Below, piece after piece: positions 17,601 to 26,985 of a stretch of 64,000 bases of DNA. This DNA comes from Ignavibacteria bacterium. Its GTDB lineage: Bacteria; Bacteroidota; Ignavibacteria; Tepidaquicellales; Tepidaquicellaceae. Location of the stretch: contig JAIBBK010000044.1 in NCBI GenBank assembly GCA_019694675.1, forward strand, positions 1 through 64,000. The letters run 5' to 3'. The position numbers and the translations under genes were made by a program. Position 1 is the stretch's first letter; each line of letters begins with the position of its first letter. The notes below the pieces were generated by a model. The model saw nothing but the letters and a program-made list of their open reading frames with translations, did not search any database and was not told where the DNA came from.

Positions 17601-18680
17601 ATGGAATCTGCAAACAAGGAAAGTACGGACAAAGTAAGACTGACTCAAATGGTAAAGGCGGCCGGCTGCGCCGCAAAGATCTTTCCGGGAATTCTCTCCG
17701 AAGCATTAAGGGCAATTGAATGGCACAGTGATGAAAACGTGCTGGTGGGATTTGACGGAAAAGATGATGCTGGAGTTTACAGGGTGAATGAAGAACTGGC
17801 TCTGATTCAGACAACGGATTTCTTCACACCTGTTGTGGATGATCCATATACGTTCGGACAGATTGCCGCGGCAAATGCGCTGAGTGATGTTTATGCAATG
17901 GGAGGCAGGCCAGTAACTGCGCTGAACATCCTGGCATTCCCGCAAACCGAAGACATCTCAATAATTAAGGAAATACTTCGCGGCGGCGCTGATAAGACGA
18001 GGGAAGCGGATACTGTGATAATAGGTGGCCATTCTATTGACATTCCTAACATTGCTTACGGACTTGCCGTGACAGGATATGTTCATCCGGAAAGAATAAT
18101 TACCAACGAAGGCGCAAAACCGGGAGATGTGCTTATACTCACGAAAGCTCTTGGCACAGGAATAATGAACAACTGCATCAAGTTCTCTTCCCTGGACAGT
18201 GAAAGATCAGATGCACTCTTATCTTCAATGCTGAGACTCAACAGGAATGCTTCCGAATGCATGCAAAGAGCCGAAGCAAATGCATGCACTGATATTACCG
18301 GATTCGGACTTGCGGGCCACGCAATGCAGCTTGCAAAAGCAAGCGAAGTAAATCTGAGATTCTTCATAAATTCCCTCCCGTTGCTGCAAGGAGTTACGGA
18401 CGCTATCAATGCAAACATGCTTACGCGCGGTGACAGGTCAAACAGGGATTATACAAAAGATAGCTTAATGACCGAAGGTGCCCGGGATACTGTGCTTGAA
18501 CATCTGCTGTTCGATCCTCAGACATCCGGCGGCCTTCTGATATCCGTTCCGCAGAAGAACTGCGAGAGACTGCTCGAAGAACTGAAACAGGGTGGTGATG
18601 AGGTATCTTCCGTTGTTGGCGAAGTGCTAAAGCCCGGCAAAGAAGTTTACGGAAAGATCTTTGCAAACTATGATAACTGA
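17601..18680 (+). CDS. selD: Selenide, water dikinase (selenophosphate synthetase)
   Basis: 359 residues. It makes selenophosphate from selenide and ATP, the selenium donor for selenocysteine and 2-selenouridine. The catalytic motif is AAGCAAKIFPG, with C23 and K26 equivalent to Cys17 and Lys20 of E. coli SelD; the protein is therefore the Cys form, not a selenoprotein. TTDFFTPVVDDPYTFGQIAAANALSDVYAMGG and TDITGFGLAGHA are AIR-synthase-family signatures, and FDPQTSGGLLIS is near the C-terminus. It overlaps mnmH by 11 bases, giving a clear functional pair: selenium goes to tRNA. No selA, selB or tRNA-Sec is in the window. Confidence 0.96.
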   Translation: MESANKESTDKVRLTQMVKAAGCAAKIFPGILSEALRAIEWHSDENVLVGFDGKDDAGVYRVNEELALIQTTDFFTPVVDDPYTFGQIAAANALSDVYAMGGRPVTALNILAFPQTEDISIIKEILRGGADKTREADTVIIGGHSIDIPNIAYGLAVTGYVHPERIITNEGAKPGDVLILTKALGTGIMNNCIKFSSLDSERSDALLSSMLRLNRNASECMQRAEANACTDITGFGLAGHAMQLAKASEVNLRFFINSLPLLQGVTDAINANMLTRGDRSNRDYTKDSLMTEGARDTVLEHLLFDPQTSGGLLISVPQKNCERLLEELKQGGDEVSSVVGEVLKPGKEVYGKIFANYDN

Positions 18681-19857
18681 CCTGAGCGACAAGGACCTGT
18701 TTGAGTTCATAAGATCCGCAGACATTCCGCAAATGCCCCCGCTCAGGGAGATCCTCGCCGGAAGTTCAGCCGCTGCTGTAACTGCGGAAGAACTTCTTGA
18801 AGATCTCCGGCAAAGAAACGATGAGATTCTGTTAATTGATGCACGATCAGAGAATGAATTTGCCGACAGCTCAATCCCCTTTTCCAAAAACTTCCCTGTA
18901 CTTGACAACTCAGAACGGCATAAGGTAGGACTCATTTACAAGAAATATTCAAAGTCGGCGGCGCTGTGGCTGGCCATGAAGCTTGCAGAGCCTAAGCATT
19001 CATCACTCGGAGAATTTCTCAAAGACAATGACGCCGGCAGAAAAGATGTGTTCGTTTATTGCTGGAGGGGCGGAGGGAGAAGCGGCTACCTTGCCAAGAT
19101 GATTTCGGATTTAGGTTATTCCACGTCAGTGCTGGAAGGCGGACACAAGTCATTCAGAAGGATGGCCGTCAGATTCTTTTCTATAAGTGAGTTTCCCGCC
19201 CGGCTTGTAGAACTGTCCGGTCTTACCGGAAGCGGCAAGACCGAACTTCTTCGCCTGTTTTCCTTTACCAACCCTGCGATTGACCTGGAGAAATCCGCCT
19301 CGCATTATTCAAGTTTGCTGGGAAGAGTACCGTATGAAGTGAAAGGCCTCCCAGGTGTTTCGGGCCAGTCAGCATTTGAGAACAATGTGTTTGCAGAGAT
19401 CGTGCTTAACCGGAAAGAAGAAAGCATTGATAAAGAGGTATATCTGATAGAAAGTGAAAGCCGGAAGGTGGGAGATTTCTTCGTTCCGGAAATGCTTTAC
19501 AAAAAGATGGAAACCTCACCGTCGGTGAGGGTGGAATCTTCCACAGATTGCAGAATAGCAAGGCTTTGCAGAGATTATTTTGGCGAAGACTCAAAGAGCA
19601 CAGAACCCATGCTAAGAGTAATGAGATCAAAAGAGGTATTCTTCCGTCAGCAATTGAGCAGGAATGTGTACGATGAACTCATGCGGCTGCTCGAATCGGG
19701 AGAGACAATGAAATTCACGGAAATAATGCTGTCAAAATATTATGACCTCCGCTACAAAGACAAAGGCAAAGTTCCGGTTGTATCTGTGAATGCCGATGAA
19801 CCGGAATCTGCACTCAAGGAAATTGAAGCTGTCTGCCGCAGATATAAGTCCGGGTAG
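18670..19857 (+). CDS. mnmH: tRNA 2-selenouridine(34) synthase
   Basis: 395 residues from the ATG at 18670 (an upstream TTG at 18661 is possible). It replaces sulfur by selenium at the wobble 2-thiouridine of Lys, Glu and Gln tRNAs, through a geranylated intermediate. The N-terminal rhodanese domain has LLIDARSENEFADSSI and the active-site motif VYCWRGGGRSG with catalytic C131. The C-terminal domain begins with a P-loop GLTGSGKT (184-191). Length and order match YbbB/MnmH. It overlaps selD by 11 bases and ends the operon, converging on the 2-oxoglutarate dehydrogenase gene with only 12 bases between. Confidence 0.95.
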   Translation: MITDLSDKDLFEFIRSADIPQMPPLREILAGSSAAAVTAEELLEDLRQRNDEILLIDARSENEFADSSIPFSKNFPVLDNSERHKVGLIYKKYSKSAALWLAMKLAEPKHSSLGEFLKDNDAGRKDVFVYCWRGGGRSGYLAKMISDLGYSTSVLEGGHKSFRRMAVRFFSISEFPARLVELSGLTGSGKTELLRLFSFTNPAIDLEKSASHYSSLLGRVPYEVKGLPGVSGQSAFENNVFAEIVLNRKEESIDKEVYLIESESRKVGDFFVPEMLYKKMETSPSVRVESSTDCRIARLCRDYFGEDSKSTEPMLRVMRSKEVFFRQQLSRNVYDELMRLLESGETMKFTEIMLSKYYDLRYKDKGKVPVVSVNADEPESALKEIEAVCRRYKSG

Positions 19858-19869
19858 ATCTAGACATCG

Positions 19870-22800
19870 TCAGTAAACCGGCTTGTCAAATTTGCCGAAT
19901 GCCTCACTGAGAAGTCGCGACTGAGTATCGTTGTGAACACTGAGTGAACCGGGCGCCGGGCTCGAGCTCTCTTCCTTTGTGACTTTGAACAGCTTCTGTG
20001 ATCTTGAAAGACAATCTTTAAGACGAAGTGAAAGGAATCCCCAGGCGCCCATATTTGCAGGTTCTTCCTGAACCCAAGCAACTTCCTTTGCATGCGAATA
20101 CCCGGCAAGTACATTCTTAAGCCCTTCTTCATCAAACGGATAATACTGTTCAAGCCTGACAATGGCCGTGTCTTTCACTCCGTTGCTTTCCCTGTACTTA
20201 AGCAGGTCATAATATACTTTTCCGCTTGTCACCAAAACCCTGCTGACAGAAGATCTGTCTGCCTGTTTGTCATCAATGACTTTCATGAAGACTTCATTCA
20301 CAAAATCTGATTTGCCAGACCTGGCTTCGGGCAATCTAAGAAGGCTCTTCGGAGTCATGATCACGAGCGGCCGTTTCTTATGCTGTTTTGACTGCCTCCT
20401 CAGAAGGTGAAATAACTGAGCCGGAGTTGTAGGATTGCAGACGATCATATTGTCATCTGCGCAAAGCGTCAGGAATCTCTCAAGCCTTGCGCTCGAGTGT
20501 TCTGGGCCTTGTCCTTCCTGACCGTGCGGAAGCATCATTACGAGGTTTGTCGGCAGTCCCCATTTCGAATATGAACTTGAAATGAAGTTGTCAATGATCA
20601 CCTGTCCCGCATTTGCAAAGTCGCCGAACTGTGCCTCCCAGACGACCAGGGTGATCGGGTCTGCAGTTGAATATCCGAACTCAAATCCGAGCACGGCGGC
20701 TTCCGAAAGCAGGCTGTCAAGCGGCTCTATCCATGAAATGCCGGGAGCAATGCCGTTCATTGGTATGATCTCTTCTCCCGTTTCCGCATCGGTAAGCACA
20801 ATATGCCTTTGAGAGAATGTGCCGCGCGCGCTGTCCTGTCCGCTCAGTCTGACCGGTATGCCGTCAAGCATAAGGCTTCCGAACGCAAGCGCTTCTCCGA
20901 ATGCCCAGTCAATTGCGGCATCCTTTGTGAGAAAGTCCTTTCTCGAATCAACGAACTTCTTGAGCTTCGGGTGTATGGTGAAGGTCTCGGGAAGAGAAGT
21001 CATCACTTTTACGATCTCTGTAAGTCTCTCTATCGGCACATGAGTTTCAACATGTGATTCAGCGGCTTCGATCTCTTCTTTCGTAACGGCGAGCGGAATG
21101 TCAGTCCTGAACTTCTGCACTTTCTCATGCCCTTCGTTCATTCTCTCAAATATCTTCAGCTCGATCTCCTTCACTTCCTCAGGCGTCACAACCTTCTCAT
21201 TCAGGAGTTTCTTCTCATAGAGCTCCTTGGCCGACGGATGATTTCTTATCTTCTTATACATCAGAGGCTGTGTGAATGCGGGCTCGTCGGATTCATTGTG
21301 TCCGAGTCTTCTGTATCCCCACACATCCACCACCACATCGCAGTTGTATCTCATCCTGTATTCATAAGCGATCCTGGTGACAAGCAGAGTTGCCTCCGGA
21401 TCATCTCCGTTCACATGGAAGATCGGCGCCTGTATCATCTTTGCAACATCGGAACAGTACACCGATGACCTTGCTTCTTCAGGGTTTGTGGTGAATCCTA
21501 TCTGGTTGTTTATGATGATGTGAACAGTGCCGCCTGTCCTGTATCCTTTGAGCTGAGACAGGTTCAGCGTTTCCGCAACAATGCCCTCTCCTGCCACGGC
21601 AGCATCACCGTGAATCAAGACAGGGATCACCTGCTTTCTTTCGGTATCATTCATCCATGTCTGCTTCGCTCTGACTATTCCTTCCACCACAGGATTTACA
21701 AACTCCAGATGAGAAGGATTTGAAGCCACCGATACTGAAATGCTCTTTCCCTCATTCGTGTGATAGACGCCCGTTGCGCCGAGATGATACTTCACATCGC
21801 CTGAACCCTGAGCGGACAGCGGATCCACGTAGCCTTCGAACTCGGAAAAGATCGCAGACATTGACTTGCCTATAATGTTTGCAAGAACATTCAGCCGGCC
21901 GCGGTGCGCCATTCCCAGGACTATCTCATTGACTGAGTCAGCCGCCGCACATTTCATCAACTCGTCAAGCAGTGCAATGATGGTTTCAGATCCTTCCAGA
22001 GAGAACCTCTTGTGCCCGACATATTTCTTGTCTATGAACTTTTCAAAATTCTCCGCCTCGGTCAGTTTGAACAGAATGTGCTTCTTCTCTTCATTCGTGA
22101 TCTCCGGAACATTCATATTCTTCTCCATCTGCTCTTCGAGCCACCTTTTCTTCTCCGGGTCCTGGATGTGCTTATACTCAATGCCGATCTTTCCGCAATA
22201 TGTCTTATATAAGATGTCCAGTATCTTACGGAGAGTTGCCGTTCTCAGGCCGGCAAGGCCGTCTGTTATGAATTCCCTGTCATAATCCCAGACCGTAAAT
22301 CCATACTGAGAAGGATCAAGTTCGGGATGGTACTGCGCTTTTGATTCCAGCGGATTCAGGTCGGCTATGAGGTGCCCGCGAACCCTGAACATATTGATGA
22401 GCTGGATCGCCTTAGCCTGTTTCTCGATCTCTTCCAGATTGTCGATCTTTCCGAGGTCATCGGGATTCTTATCGAGAAACCACTTGACCGGTGACATCGG
22501 TATCTGAAGGTCCTCAAAGATCTCTTCATAAAAATTATCTTCACCCTTAATGAGGCCTGAAAGTTTTTGCAGAAACAAACCTGACTCTGCGCCCTGTATG
22601 ATCCTGTGGTCGTATGTGCTCGTGATGTTCATAACCTTGCTGATGCCGAGACTGGTTATTATCTCGCTTGTAACTGCATGATACTCTGCAGGGTATTCAA
22701 TGGCGCCCGTTGCGATTATGGCGCCCTGACCGATCATGAGCCTTGGTGTTGACGCTACGGTTCCGAGTGTACCCGGATTTGTGAGTGAAATTGTTGTGCC

Positions 22801-23517
22801 CTGAAAATCACTCACATCTATCTTATTGCTTCTCGATCTTCTGATTATGTCGTCATATGCGTCAAAGTACTGCCTGAAGTTCATCCTGTCCGCGTTCTTG
22901 ATGTTCGGGACTATCAGCGAACGGCTTCCGTCTTTCTTCTCAAGATCAACTGCAAGCCCGAGGTTTACATCCGGCTTTCGGATAACATGCGGTTCGCCGT
23001 CTATAACAGTGTATGCGTTGTTCATTACAGGCACTTGCCCGATACCTTTAACTATCGCCCAGCCGATGATGTGAGTGAATGATACCTTACCGCCGTTTCG
23101 TTGTTTCAGAAAGTCATTTATAAGTCTTCTGTTCTCTTCAAGGACTTTGACCGGAATCGCCCTGAATGTTGTGGCAGTTGGGATCGTAAGGCTTGCGTTC
23201 ATATTGTCAATGATCTTCGCTCCGACTCCGCGTATTACATCTGCATGCTCCGCACCGGACGGAAGCGGCATGGAAACAACCGGCTGAACATGCCCGTTTG
23301 ATCTCTGGACTGTCTCCCTCTGTTTGATAGCAGGCATGACAGGATTTCCGTTTCCGGTAAGGTTCAATGTCCTGAAAAGCTCCTTCCAGTTATCGCTTAC
23401 CGAAGAAGGATCCTTCTGATATTCATCGAGAAGTTCAAGGACGTACCAGGTGTTCAGACCGAATTCGGAGATCTTTTCCTGCTGTTCGGCAGACAGGTCT
23501 TCTAATTTCATTTTCAA
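19870..23517 (-). CDS. kgd: Multifunctional 2-oxoglutarate decarboxylase/dehydrogenase E1 fused to an E2 acyltransferase domain
   Basis: 1215 residues with the actinobacterial Kgd/OdhA layout. Residues 1-50 are the E1o N-terminal helix (YVLELLDEYQKDPSSVSDNW), followed by a short linker. About 105-330 is an E2 succinyltransferase core with SLTNPGTLGT and active-site DHRIIQG (303-309). About 335-1215 is the thiamine-diphosphate E1: GMAHRGRLN (535), GDAAVAGEGIVAETLN (637), HVNGDDPEA (701), YRRLGHNESDEP (735). There is no lipoyl domain, so full oxidative activity needs a separate lipoylated E2 and E3, not in the window. It converts 2-oxoglutarate to succinyl-CoA or, without partners, to succinic semialdehyde. 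A good Bacteroidota-type promoter lies just upstream. Confidence 0.95.
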   Translation of the reverse strand: MKMKLEDLSAEQQEKISEFGLNTWYVLELLDEYQKDPSSVSDNWKELFRTLNLTGNGNPVMPAIKQRETVQRSNGHVQPVVSMPLPSGAEHADVIRGVGAKIIDNMNASLTIPTATTFRAIPVKVLEENRRLINDFLKQRNGGKVSFTHIIGWAIVKGIGQVPVMNNAYTVIDGEPHVIRKPDVNLGLAVDLEKKDGSRSLIVPNIKNADRMNFRQYFDAYDDIIRRSRSNKIDVSDFQGTTISLTNPGTLGTVASTPRLMIGQGAIIATGAIEYPAEYHAVTSEIITSLGISKVMNITSTYDHRIIQGAESGLFLQKLSGLIKGEDNFYEEIFEDLQIPMSPVKWFLDKNPDDLGKIDNLEEIEKQAKAIQLINMFRVRGHLIADLNPLESKAQYHPELDPSQYGFTVWDYDREFITDGLAGLRTATLRKILDILYKTYCGKIGIEYKHIQDPEKKRWLEEQMEKNMNVPEITNEEKKHILFKLTEAENFEKFIDKKYVGHKRFSLEGSETIIALLDELMKCAAADSVNEIVLGMAHRGRLNVLANIIGKSMSAIFSEFEGYVDPLSAQGSGDVKYHLGATGVYHTNEGKSISVSVASNPSHLEFVNPVVEGIVRAKQTWMNDTERKQVIPVLIHGDAAVAGEGIVAETLNLSQLKGYRTGGTVHIIINNQIGFTTNPEEARSSVYCSDVAKMIQAPIFHVNGDDPEATLLVTRIAYEYRMRYNCDVVVDVWGYRRLGHNESDEPAFTQPLMYKKIRNHPSAKELYEKKLLNEKVVTPEEVKEIELKIFERMNEGHEKVQKFRTDIPLAVTKEEIEAAESHVETHVPIERLTEIVKVMTSLPETFTIHPKLKKFVDSRKDFLTKDAAIDWAFGEALAFGSLMLDGIPVRLSGQDSARGTFSQRHIVLTDAETGEEIIPMNGIAPGISWIEPLDSLLSEAAVLGFEFGYSTADPITLVVWEAQFGDFANAGQVIIDNFISSSYSKWGLPTNLVMMLPHGQEGQGPEHSSARLERFLTLCADDNMIVCNPTTPAQLFHLLRRQSKQHKKRPLVIMTPKSLLRLPEARSGKSDFVNEVFMKVIDDKQADRSSVSRVLVTSGKVYYDLLKYRESNGVKDTAIVRLEQYYPFDEEGLKNVLAGYSHAKEVAWVQEEPANMGAWGFLSLRLKDCLSRSQKLFKVTKEESSSPAPGSLSVHNDTQSRLLSEAFGKFDKPVY

Positions 23518-23537
23518 TTAATTTTGGCTAATTTATC

Positions 23538-23567
23538 CAAATTTATAAACAAGTTCAGCAGATTAAA
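23538..23567 (-). promoter_or_regulatory. Candidate promoter of the kgd gene
   Basis: On the minus strand TTTA (23567-23564), an 18-base spacer and TAAATTTG (23545-23538) match the Bacteroidota pattern of a -33 T-rich box and TAnnTTTG -7 box. The -7 box is 21 bases before the ATG at 23517. Confidence 0.45.
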
Positions 23568-23574
23568 TAGACGG

Positions 23575-24312
23575 ATGACCATTCGAAGCATTGCTACACT
23601 CATGTTACTTTTCTTTGCAGCTGCCGCAAATGCCCAAAGGCCCGAAAACAGCGTTTACATGGCCGGCGGCTACAGTTTCCAGACAGTGACTGCGGATCCA
23701 ATGAATTACATTATTGACAGATACAATGAAACAAGGGACTATCTCACCGAAGAAATGGGTGACATGAGCTTCTCTTCCGGACCGGCATTTTCATTCGGCT
23801 TCGGAATGGGTGAAGATGAGGACTTCATTCTTCTCGAGATCGGACTCACTCTCGGCAGTACCGGAAACAAGACCGCATCAGGACCTGTTGACGGAGTCTC
23901 AAAAACCAGAGACGTAAAGATCTCTTCTTACTATATCAATACGGGTTTCGCCTATCTCCTTCAAAACGAGAACAAATTCGAATACGGTCTGGGACTCTAC
24001 ATAGATTACGGGGGCTTCCGCGTCAAGACAAGGCTTTATAATTCGAACTCCAGTAAACCCACATTCACGGACATCGGAGAATCACAAACACTGCTTGCAT
24101 TCACCCCAACGCTTTTCCTTGACTACAATTTTTCCGATCAGTTCGGGCTTACACTCCGTCCTTATTACAGAGCTCAGATCCTTACCCAGGATCTCGCTTA
24201 CGTTAACGAGTACCTGAATCCGAACACATACAGGAATGATGATCCGGAGAAGCAGAAGGGCGTGATCTTAAGCGGAGTGGGTGCGGAGCTCAAAGCAATC
24301 TTCTATTTCTGA
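23575..24312 (+). CDS. Outer-membrane beta-barrel protein, unknown function
   Basis: About 245 residues. The start is taken at the ATG 23575 because it gives a clean signal peptide (MTIRSIATLMLLFFAAAANAQ); an in-frame TTG at 23524 adds a charged leader and overlaps the kgd promoter. The mature part alternates polar and aromatic residues in strands (FSFGFGMGEDEDFILLEIGL, FEYGLGLYIDYGGF, GLTLRPYYRAQIL) and ends in AIFYF, a C-terminal aromatic typical of OMP barrels. No specific family is recognised. It converges with paaD 29 bases downstream. Confidence 0.75.
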   Translation: MTIRSIATLMLLFFAAAANAQRPENSVYMAGGYSFQTVTADPMNYIIDRYNETRDYLTEEMGDMSFSSGPAFSFGFGMGEDEDFILLEIGLTLGSTGNKTASGPVDGVSKTRDVKISSYYINTGFAYLLQNENKFEYGLGLYIDYGGFRVKTRLYNSNSSKPTFTDIGESQTLLAFTPTLFLDYNFSDQFGLTLRPYYRAQILTQDLAYVNEYLNPNTYRNDDPEKQKGVILSGVGAELKAIFYF

Positions 24313-24341
24313 TCCCGTTTCCATTTACTAAGGATGATCTG

Positions 24342-24836
24342 TTAAACCGGCTTGAACTGCTCGAACGCCTGTTTACAGTTATCGCAGTAATGAATTGCGC
24401 GGCACTGTGTGGGCCCGAACGGTGACTGCAACCTTGTATCCCTGCTTCCGCAAAACGGACACTCAACTTTGATCAGCGATTCTGCGGATACAAATCCGTT
24501 CACTTGTCCGGGCAACGCGAAGTGTGACTCTTTCAGCATCTGTCTTCCTTTTTCTGTAAGCATATCGGTACTCCACTGGACATCGTAATTCACCTCAACT
24601 TCAACATTCCCCTTAGTTAATTTTCCGAGCCTGTCCTTGATATCATCAGCCATCATCTTCAGTGCCGGGCATCCTGCGAACGTCGGCGTTATGACAACTC
24701 TGACGCTTTCATCTTCACCGATCGAAACGGAGGTTACAATTCCCATGTCAACAAGTGAAAGCTTGGGGATCTCGGGATCCTTCACATCTTCAAGTGCCTT
24801 CCATACATCATCTACCGACAAGGATTCTCTTACCAT
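24342..24836 (-). CDS. paaD: 1,2-phenylacetyl-CoA epoxidase subunit PaaD
   Basis: 164 residues. The N-terminal ~100 residues are a DUF59/MIP18 domain (DVWKALEDVKDPEIPKLSLVDMGIV, VVITPTFAGCPA). The C-terminus has a zinc-ribbon-like CPFCGSRDT and CRAIHYCDNC pair. PaaD (PaaJ) is thought to assist iron-cofactor assembly or maturation of the PaaABCE oxygenase. It overlaps paaC by 7 bases and is the last gene of the cluster. A paaE reductase gene does not follow. Confidence 0.95.
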   Translation of the reverse strand: MVRESLSVDDVWKALEDVKDPEIPKLSLVDMGIVTSVSIGEDESVRVVITPTFAGCPALKMMADDIKDRLGKLTKGNVEVEVNYDVQWSTDMLTEKGRQMLKESHFALPGQVNGFVSAESLIKVECPFCGSRDTRLQSPFGPTQCRAIHYCDNCKQAFEQFKPV

Positions 24837-25594
24837 TCCGCAGACGGATCGATCTTATATACTTCAGTCATTTCATCAAGCAAAGGCTTAAGATGCTCGG
24901 TGTGTCTGCCTTTCCTTCCCCCGTAAGAGGGTTTGCAGGAAGAGACATCCGGCATTGAGAGTCCTGAGCCGGCAAGCAGAGGCTCTATGTGCGCAAGCCA
25001 CTCTTTCTGCAGTTCGCTTTCACCGGGAAACACGCCCTGCTCAGCAAGTGTCTTCTCATAATCAGACGGCTCGAAGATCCCGAGCGCAAGCGGAAAACAG
25101 AATTCAAGCGAAGACTGTATCTTTGCCCGGCTTTCCTCATTTGCGCCGCCCAGCTGTCTGATCCAGGTATCCGCATGCATTGTGTGATACCTGAGTTCGC
25201 CCCTGAATTTCCGGGCAATCTTGGCAAGCGGTGAAAAGGAAGAACCTGCAAGCATTCCGAATCGGAGAGCTTCGGACGAATCGAAAAGGAAATGACGCAT
25301 GAGGCTGAATTCATAGCCGCCGATCGGATACTCAACGAGGTGACAGCATTTGAAATCCTTTTCCTCCCTGTTGAAGGCAAGTGTGTCCGGATCTTTATCG
25401 CCAAGGTCATGCAAAAGCGTGTAAAGCGCAAGCGACTGCCCGAGCTTGTCCTGCGCCATTGATGAGAAAGCAATGTCTTCTTCCAGTATGGGTCCGAGCC
25501 CTGTCCATTCCGAATTCCTGTGGCCGAGTATGAGCTGATCGTCTGCCATTCTGTAAAGCAGGTCTCTTATCGCATCTTTGTTCAGTTCGTTCAT
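24830..25594 (-). CDS. paaC: 1,2-phenylacetyl-CoA epoxidase subunit PaaC
   Basis: 254 residues, usual for PaaC, the structural, non-catalytic ferritin-like partner of PaaA. Recognisable segments are LYRMADDQLILGHRNSEWTGLGP near the N-terminus, EEDIAFSSMAQDKLGQSLALY, and RYHTMHADTWIRQLGGANEES. Its ATG overlaps the paaB stop by 4 bases, so the two subunits are translationally coupled. Subunits A and C form the core heterodimer of the epoxidase. Confidence 0.95.
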   Translation of the reverse strand: MNELNKDAIRDLLYRMADDQLILGHRNSEWTGLGPILEEDIAFSSMAQDKLGQSLALYTLLHDLGDKDPDTLAFNREEKDFKCCHLVEYPIGGYEFSLMRHFLFDSSEALRFGMLAGSSFSPLAKIARKFRGELRYHTMHADTWIRQLGGANEESRAKIQSSLEFCFPLALGIFEPSDYEKTLAEQGVFPGESELQKEWLAHIEPLLAGSGLSMPDVSSCKPSYGGRKGRHTEHLKPLLDEMTEVYKIDPSAEW

Positions 25595-25971
25595 TTGTTT
25601 TGGGGATGATCTTTTTTATACTTATTTATTCGCTCCATCACTTTGTAACCTCCGGCTTCCCTGTACATCTTCTCAGGATTGTTTTCATACATGTCCTCAT
25701 CTCTGTAATTCGTCTGGTACACATCAGTGGTCTTAACCACCCACAGGCTTACGCACGGCGCTCTTCTGGCAAACTGCTCCTTTGCAAGTATGTAAGCCAT
25801 CTCCGGATTGGGTGCATGAACAGAGCCAACGTGTATGTGCCTGTCTCCTTTCTTTGTCTGGTGAAACACCTCATATGTACCCCAGTGATGAATCTCTCCG
25901 AGAGGGCTTGCATCATGTGTTTCCGGCAATCCTTCCCGTGTTATCCTCGGATCAAGCGATTTCAGCGACAT
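25591..25971 (-). CDS. paaB: 1,2-phenylacetyl-CoA epoxidase subunit PaaB
   Basis: 126 residues, slightly longer than E. coli PaaB. The conserved core WGTYEVFHQTKKGDRHIHVGSVHAPNPEMA, followed by LAKEQFARR and SLWVVKTTDVYQT, identifies it. PaaB bridges two PaaAC units and is needed for the active epoxidase complex. It lies 27 bases after paaA and is coupled to paaC. Confidence 0.95.
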   Translation of the reverse strand: MSLKSLDPRITREGLPETHDASPLGEIHHWGTYEVFHQTKKGDRHIHVGSVHAPNPEMAYILAKEQFARRAPCVSLWVVKTTDVYQTNYRDEDMYENNPEKMYREAGGYKVMERINKYKKDHPQNK

Positions 25972-25998
25972 CTCAGTTGATTAATGTGAGTTCAAAAA

Positions 25999-26985
25999 TT
26001 ATGACAACGGAACCGAGTACTCTTCGGCATTGCGCATCAAAGCCCTTCTGACCCATTCACCCTTTTCCTCCGCCCTTCTTCTCACAGCAAGCCGCTCTTT
26101 GTTGCATGGCCCGTCACCGTTTATCACGCGTTTGAATTCTTCCCAGTCGGGCTCTGTGTAATCCCAATGCCCAGTGTCTTCATTTTTCTTCAGTTTCGGA
26201 TCGGGTATTGTAAGACCCAGTTCCCAGATCTTCGGTACATACATATCAAGGAATTTTTGCCGCATATCATCATTCGAAGCCATCTTGACTTTCCAGCGCA
26301 TCAGTGTCTCTGTGTGGACGGAGATCTTGTCCGAAGGGCCGAAGAAGTGCATGATAGGTTTCCACCATCGGTTGAGGGCATCCTGAACCATCTCTCTCTG
26401 CTTCGGCGTACCCGTTGCAAGGAAGACCACATTGTCATGTCCGTACTTGAGATGGAATGACTCTTCCATGCAGATCCTTTCGAGCGCCCGGCAGTAGGGA
26501 CCGTATGAGCCCTTTGAGTTGGCAACCTGATTGATGATTGCCCCGGCGTCAATCAGCCATGCGATTATAGCGGTATCTGCCCAGGTAACGGCGGGATAGT
26601 TGAACACATTTGAGTATTTCGATTTGCCGCTGATCAGGTCGTTTATCATAGTTTCCCTTGGCTTGCCAAGTGTCTCAGCCGCGCTGTAAAGCAATTGTGC
26701 ATGCCCCACCTCATCCTGTACTTTTGCCATAAGCGCCAGTTTTCTTCTGAAACCGGGCGCACGGGTGATCCATGTTCCTTCGGGCAATGCCCCGATTATC
26801 TCCGAATGGGCATGCTGTTCTATCATCCTGATCAACTGCTTCCTGTATTCCGCCGGCATCCAGTCCATTGGTTCGATCTTCTCCCCCGCCTGAATCCTTG
26901 CTTCAAAATCCTCAAGCTTGCGAGGATCCTCCGCTGAATCAGATCCGTTTCTGGAATCCTCAAAAATATAACCGCCTCCGTACAT
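25999..26985 (-). CDS. paaA: 1,2-phenylacetyl-CoA epoxidase catalytic subunit PaaA
   Basis: About 328 residues from the ATG at 26985, which begins [10 protein letters not shown], where homology to PaaA starts; an upstream in-frame start would add 24 unrelated residues. It is a di-iron monooxygenase adding an epoxide to phenylacetyl-CoA. Metal-site segments [13 protein letters not shown] and [14 protein letters not shown] are present, as are [23 protein letters not shown] and the [20 protein letters not shown]-terminal stretch. First gene of paaABCD. Ring opening (paaG, paaZ), ligase (paaK) and reductase (paaE) genes must be elsewhere if the pathway is complete. Confidence 0.96.
   Translation of the reverse strand: MYGGGYIFEDSRNGSDSAEDPRKLEDFEARIQAGEKIEPMDWMPAEYRKQLIRMIEQHAHSEIIGALPEGTWITRAPGFRRKLALMAKVQDEVGHAQLLYSAAETLGKPRETMINDLISGKSKYSNVFNYPAVTWADTAIIAWLIDAGAIINQVANSKGSYGPYCRALERICMEESFHLKYGHDNVVFLATGTPKQREMVQDALNRWWKPIMHFFGPSDKISVHTETLMRWKVKMASNDDMRQKFLDMYVPKIWELGLTIPDPKLKKNEDTGHWDYTEPDWEEFKRVINGDGPCNKERLAVRRRAEEKGEWVRRALMRNAEEYSVPLS

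Noticed and set aside
20803-23301. Several plus-strand open frames opposite the kgd gene
   Set aside because: They are antisense shadows of a strongly conserved coding sequence, without homology or ribosome sites.
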